A program made the translations under genes and the position numbers. Positions 23,698 to 26,509 of a DNA stretch of 26,509 nucleotides are shown in pieces; the stretch's first letter is position 1, and each line of letters opens with the position of its first letter. Origin of the DNA: a virus; IMG/VR virus record IMGVR_UViG_3300035130_000226, positions 1 through 26,509 of that record; one strand, written 5' to 3'. The notes below the pieces were generated by a model. That model was not told the origin of the DNA and ran no database searches. It saw nothing but the letters and a program-made list of their open reading frames with translations.

Positions 23698-24566
23698 TGT
23701 GATCTCCCTTTCTCGATGATCTCGAACACCTTTTTCAAGTCCGGTGGGCTCATACTGTCTGGCAACAGTCCCTCGTAGCGGTTCTTTCCCTCTATGTTGT
23801 TGGCGTCCGCCTCGACCCCGAACAGGAGGGTGCGCACTATCGCCTTCGACTTCGGCGGGCGCCGCGCCAGCACACCCATCTGTAAGGAGGCATCGCGCTT
23901 GTAGAACTTAGGAGCTTGACCGGTTATGTCGGGCACCATTTCCCCGCCGCCAACAAGCTTGACGGTCATCTCTTTGTCGGAATCGCCAGCGAATGCACGC
24001 CCGTGACAACAGTAGATGAGATGGGCACCGAGTGCCTTCAGGTCCTGTGAGAGGATGGAATGATCGCCCAAGTTCTGCTTGTAGACCTCGTGATGGTTTG
24101 GGTGATTGCGGTACTTCTTGAAGTTGTCGTTGAACATGAGAGCGTCCAGGCCGGTGATGGTATCGATTACCACCTTCAAATCCGGATGCCATAGCTGAGA
24201 CACTTTCTCCATGAACTTCTGGATAACGTAGGTGATGCTCTTACCAGTACGTGACATCTCCTTCGCGAAGTTGTAGCGGCGCACTCGCAGGTTGTTGTGC
24301 TTGAATCCAGCGCCTGCCCTGGAATCTGCCTCACCCCAGAACATGTCCTCCAGGTCAGTCATCTTAGGCTCTTTACCCGTTGGCTTGGTGCGGTATTGGG
24401 AAGCAGATACCGCTGTGAAGGTTTTGCCTGCACCAATCTTGCCAACGATGAGCATTACTTCCTGATCGTCTGTATCATCGTCTGTGTAGGTAACCCCATC
24501 CGGGAGGCCACCCTTTGCAGTTGATGACTTCGCCTTGGTAGGCTTCTTTGTTACCGGTTTTGCCAT
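23694..24566 (-). CDS. Sak4-like RecA-fold ATPase (single-strand annealing/recombination)
   Basis: The 290-residue protein has a basic disordered leader (about 1-20), Walker A GKIGAGKT at 42-49, Walker B KVVIDT at 131-136, and a later strand AHLIYCCHGRAF (about 181-192) in the sensor position. Its size and motif spacing fit the phage AAA_24/Sak4 family of RecA-like recombinases, which act with an ssDNA-binding partner in homologous recombination. AAAGGAG precedes the start. It lies downstream of the deaminase and upstream of the putative partner and polymerase. DNA packaging or helicase ATPases are less likely given the size and the lack of helicase motifs. Confidence 0.8.
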   Translation of the reverse strand: MAKPVTKKPTKAKSSTAKGGLPDGVTYTDDDTDDQEVMLIVGKIGAGKTFTAVSASQYRTKPTGKEPKMTDLEDMFWGEADSRAGAGFKHNNLRVRRYNFAKEMSRTGKSITYVIQKFMEKVSQLWHPDLKVVIDTITGLDALMFNDNFKKYRNHPNHHEVYKQNLGDHSILSQDLKALGAHLIYCCHGRAFAGDSDKEMTVKLVGGGEMVPDITGQAPKFYKRDASLQMGVLARRPPKSKAIVRTLLFGVEADANNIEGKNRYEGLLPDSMSPPDLKKVFEIIEKGRSQ

Positions 24567-24604
24567 TTTCGAGAGCTCCTTTGTGGATAGTAGTCGGCCT
24601 GTTG

Positions 24605-25591
24605 TTATCCGTCAACCGAGAATCGGGTTACCGTAATCGCCACCGAGTTGAAGATCTCGATGGCTCTTTGATCGCGGTACTCTTTGTCGAAGTAAACCGT
24701 GCGCACGTTGCCGAGGTTGATAAGTCGTTTCGTGCACATAACACACGGCAGGTGGGTGACGAAGACAATCTTTTCGGCTGAACGCGGTGAATCGCAGTTG
24801 ATTACTGCATTCTCTTCGGCGTGCAAACACCCACAGTTACCCACCTCGTCGCTGTCGCAATCATTGGCTAGACCGGACACGTTGCCGTTGTAGCCAACCG
24901 ATAGGACTTTGCGGAAGTCGGTGGATGTGATCACGCAGCCAACTCGCAGACGCCGGCACGTGGATCGTTGGGAGAGCTCGTGTGCCATACGCATGTAGAT
25001 CTGTCTGAATGAGGGCCTTTTCTCCGAGGGGGCTTTGCTGCCCTTCTGCATTCCAACAAAGCAGTCCTTACACAACAACTGCATATTGGATGTACTACAC
25101 TCGGTGTAGCCTTCAATCAATGGAATCTCTTTGCCACAGACGTCGCACTTAACGGTGTCATCTCTCTTTGATGATAATCTTCCTTCGAGGATAAATTTAT
25201 CTAGTTCGTCATTGTCGATAATGAGGGTCTCAGTGGTTTGTATTGTCGGAACGCCCACCGCACTTGTTGGTGAACCTCGAGACAAACGGACCTCTACCAA
25301 TCCCCGTTCCTCATCACAATAGTGAGAGGGAACGACAAAATGCCTTCCGAGCATATCAACTAGACGTTCCCCACTGAAAGCACCTGGTCGTATCTCCGCA
25401 TTCAGCATCGTTGTTGTTGGGGATTCAACGGGACCACTGGTACCTGGTGGAGTCCATCTCACGGCATCCGTTATTGGCCCCTTTGGAGTCCAATTACTGT
25501 ACCTTATGCAGTTGGTGCATGCAGACCTATCGAGCTTTAGTAGATCATCCGCTGGATTGAAAAGACAATCATAACATGATCCCTCGCTCAT
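24605..25591 (-). CDS. dCMP deaminase-family protein with N-terminal zinc-module extension
   Basis: Residues about 190-328 form a deoxycytidylate deaminase domain that would convert dCMP to dUMP for pyrimidine supply: TCRRLRVGCVI, SVGYNGNVSG, HAEEN (H257, E259) and PCVMC (C283, C286), the zinc and catalytic residues of the family. Extra cysteines 245, 253 and 255 precede HAE. The N-terminal 190 residues are unusual: a Cys module at 6-42 (CYDCL, CTNC, YSNWTP), an unknown segment, and a second Cys cluster at 149-177 (CDVC, CKDC). I chose ATG 25591 (AAGGAG site, one base after the upstream TGA) over ATG 25615. Stand-alone phage deaminases are usually 150-200 residues. Confidence 0.88.
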   Translation of the reverse strand: MSEGSCYDCLFNPADDLLKLDRSACTNCIRYSNWTPKGPITDAVRWTPPGTSGPVESPTTTMLNAEIRPGAFSGERLVDMLGRHFVVPSHYCDEERGLVEVRLSRGSPTSAVGVPTIQTTETLIIDNDELDKFILEGRLSSKRDDTVKCDVCGKEIPLIEGYTECSTSNMQLLCKDCFVGMQKGSKAPSEKRPSFRQIYMRMAHELSQRSTCRRLRVGCVITSTDFRKVLSVGYNGNVSGLANDCDSDEVGNCGCLHAEENAVINCDSPRSAEKIVFVTHLPCVMCTKRLINLGNVRTVYFDKEYRDQRAIEIFNSVAITVTRFSVDG

Positions 25592-25605
25592 CTCACTCTC
25601 CTTCC
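25588..25605 (-). promoter_or_regulatory. Translation-start cassette copy 1 (deaminase start)
   Basis: Minus strand reads GGAAGGAGAGTGAGATGA: Shine-Dalgarno, upstream TGA, one G, and ATG 25591. Here the TGA is the true stop of the preceding gene. One of four near-identical copies between 25588 and 26156. Confidence 0.7.
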
Positions 25606-25955
25606 TCACTGCCATGGGCAGCTGCTATCAGAGCCCAGCCAATCTCTTCAGCCTGCTCAGCGGTTCCTTCCCACTGTATGGTCCTCTTCCTTCTCGGGTC
25701 TTCCAATTGGACTCTGACCGGGAGGACCATCGATCTCATCCTGTCGACACTCAGCCTCACCCCTTCGAGTCCTTCATAACCACTCTCTTTCACTTCTTGG
25801 CCACACTGTTGACAGATCTTCTTCATCTCATTCTCCTTTTTATCGGTCAGTGGTTTTCTTGGTTCCCATTTGTCGTACATAGAACATGTGGCGCACGGCT
25901 TATGTCTATAGTTTTTAGAGCCGTACAGACAGGTATTACAGCAGCGTTTTGTCAT
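25593..25955 (-). CDS. Cys-module protein paralogous to the deaminase N-terminus
   Basis: The 120-residue product has C6xxC9, C21xxC24, Y27, W30, P32 and TD at 37-38, the same order and spacing as residues 6-42 of the deaminase (CxxCL[FY], CxxCxxYxxWxP, PxTD), so the two share a duplicated small zinc-binding module. After residue 44 there is another CxxC (KKICQQCGQ, 45-53) and a helical/strand tail (DPRRKRTIQWEGTAEQ, EEIGWALIAAAHG). An internal in-frame ATG at 25826 carries its own strong ribosome site and could yield a 77-residue second product. ATG 25955 follows the upstream TGA by one base. Function is unknown. Confidence 0.65.
   Translation of the reverse strand: MTKRCCNTCLYGSKNYRHKPCATCSMYDKWEPRKPLTDKKENEMKKICQQCGQEVKESGYEGLEGVRLSVDRMRSMVLPVRVQLEDPRRKRTIQWEGTAEQAEEIGWALIAAAHGSEEGE
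25823..25840 (-). promoter_or_regulatory. Translation-start cassette copy 2 (internal in-frame start)
   Basis: Minus strand reads AAAAGGAGAATGAGATGA with ATG 25826. The TGA is out of frame here, and the ATG is in frame inside the 25593-25955 gene, so a shorter 77-residue product starting MKKICQQCG is possible. Confidence 0.6.
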
Positions 25956-25969
25956 CTCACTTTCCTTCC
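25952..25969 (-). promoter_or_regulatory. Translation-start cassette copy 3
   Basis: Minus strand reads GGAAGGAAAGTGAGATGA with ATG 25955. The TGA is the stop of the upstream coiled-coil gene, one base before the start. Confidence 0.7.
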
Positions 25970-26295
25970 AGCTCGAAGATCCTCTGACAAGCCCTGAGGT
26001 ACTTCTCCTCCAGGGCTTCGAGCTCGTGTTTCAAATCACTGACTTTTTTCTGCTCTGCATCCAGCATCCTTCGCAACTTCCACGGCGATGTCTTACCTTC
26101 CTCAAGGTCTCTGAGTTCGTTGTGCATTTCTTTGATACTCATCTCACTTTTCCTCCATAGATCCTGGGTCTCTGTCTCCCGAATGTGGTGACGCTCACTT
26201 GGGTATCCAACTCGTTGATCTCGCATACAAGCTGGCCAATTCTGCGCGATCCTCTGGGCCTTTTCCATCGCGGCATCTAATGCTTCCCTGTTCAT
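25957..26295 (-). CDS. Coiled-coil protein with internal start, unknown
   Basis: I chose ATG 26295, which overlaps the upstream stop as ATGA, giving 112 residues; the frame is open to 26343. The C-terminal half (about 50-112) is a clear coiled coil (KEMHNELRDLEEG, DAEQKKVSDLKHELEALEEK). An internal ATG at 26142 has the GGAGG-type cassette seen at neighbouring starts and would give a 61-residue protein comprising just the coiled coil. The first 50 residues are more polar (REALDAAMEKAQRIAQNWPA). No family is recognised. Confidence 0.6.
   Translation of the reverse strand: MNREALDAAMEKAQRIAQNWPACMRDQRVGYPSERHHIRETETQDLWRKSEMSIKEMHNELRDLEEGKTSPWKLRRMLDAEQKKVSDLKHELEALEEKYLRACQRIFELEGK
26139..26156 (-). 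promoter_or_regulatory. Translation-start cassette copy 4 (internal in-frame start)
   Basis: Minus strand reads GGAGGAAAAGTGAGATGA with ATG 26142, inside and in frame with the 25957-26295 gene. The embedded TGA ends only a very short reading frame here, so this copy no longer marks a real gene junction. Confidence 0.6.
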
Positions 26296-26486
26296 ACAAT
26301 CCTGTCTCCATTCACTCTTCGAGGATGCAGCCTTCTGTGGCACTCAGGGCAAACCTCGTCCACGAACAATGGACATCGATAATCCAAGTGATGCCACACA
26401 GTTGCTCCACACCGTCCGCAATATTCGCACCGATTCCTCTTCCGATATCTGGCCCTGCGCACGGCATCCCTGGCCCGTTCCTTCAT
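26292..26486 (-). CDS. Small HNH-like zinc protein, possibly 5' partial
   Basis: The 64-residue product has a basic leader (RARDAVRRARYRKRNR) and a compact zinc-binding region: CEYCG at 20-24, HHLDY at 32-36 and CPECHRRLH at 46-54. This matches small phage HNH-type proteins with the pattern CxxCG, HHxDYxxPL, CxxCHxxxH. The second-half CxxCHxxxH would hold the structural zinc and HH the active histidine. The reading frame stays open to the right edge (RTARRL precedes the ATG at 26486), so the gene may begin outside the window. It may be a homing or packaging-linked nuclease, or only a zinc-binding protein. Confidence 0.65.
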   Translation of the reverse strand: MKERARDAVRRARYRKRNRCEYCGRCGATVWHHLDYRCPLFVDEVCPECHRRLHPRRVNGDRIV

Positions 26487-26509
26487 TAGCCTGCGAGCCG
26501 TGCGCTTGC

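Noticed and set aside
1-26509. CRISPR arrays, tRNA genes, insertion sequences or an integrase
   Set aside because: No regularly spaced repeats of CRISPR size, no tRNA cloverleaf noticed by eye, and no transposase or integrase motifs among the reading frames.

Overview
This window reads as part of the genome of a tailed, short-tailed (podovirus-like) bacteriophage that probably infects a Gram-negative host. The evidence is a portal, scaffold, HK97-type capsid, adaptor and tail-nozzle gene order, three consecutive putative ejection proteins and no tape measure or tail-tube/sheath genes. There is also an amidase endolysin surrounded by small membrane proteins, one of them Rz-like. Coding is almost continuous, most genes have clear Shine-Dalgarno sequences, and many join by ATGA/GTGA overlaps. 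The organism cannot be named from the sequence alone.

Layout. Positions 1-15275 (+) hold the virion module: portal (cut by the left edge), scaffold, capsid, an unknown structural protein, a 41-residue basic peptide, an adaptor, two small virion proteins (one with a probable C1q/TNF-like fold), a 1020-residue tail nozzle-like protein and a block of four genes that look like ejection (internal virion) proteins. Positions 15272-17199 (+) hold three consecutive genes for proteins with N-terminal signal sequences and cysteines in the mature part, which is unusual in a phage late operon. Positions 17224-18947 (+) are the lysis region: a one-helix membrane protein, an amidase, a two-helix holin candidate, an Rz-like protein and a strongly overlapping protein with a signal sequence and a C-terminal membrane helix.

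From 18925 to the right end all genes are on the minus strand and form the early/replication module. Read in transcription order they are: a small HNH-like zinc protein (right edge), a coiled-coil protein, a Cys-module protein, a dCMP deaminase with a long zinc-binding N-terminal extension, a Sak4-like RecA-fold ATPase, a small Cys-containing membrane peptide, a coiled-coil protein, an ampholytic protein that may be an ssDNA-binding partner, a DNA polymerase with a fused N-terminal uracil-DNA glycosylase-like domain, a small conserved phage protein and an N6-adenine methyltransferase. The plus and minus operons converge and overlap by 23 bases at 18925-18947.

How they work together: the minus-strand genes would supply and recombine DNA (deaminase toward dUMP, Sak4 recombinase, polymerase) and methylate it; the plus-strand genes build the particle, eject the genome and lyse the cell. 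The points most worth a second look are the glycosylase-polymerase fusion with its extra basic tail, the duplicated Cys module shared by the deaminase and its neighbour, a translation-start cassette repeated four times within about 570 bases, the secreted-protein trio, and two perfect inverted repeats just upstream of the polymerase gene. The terminase, a helicase/primase and any RNA polymerase are not in this window.
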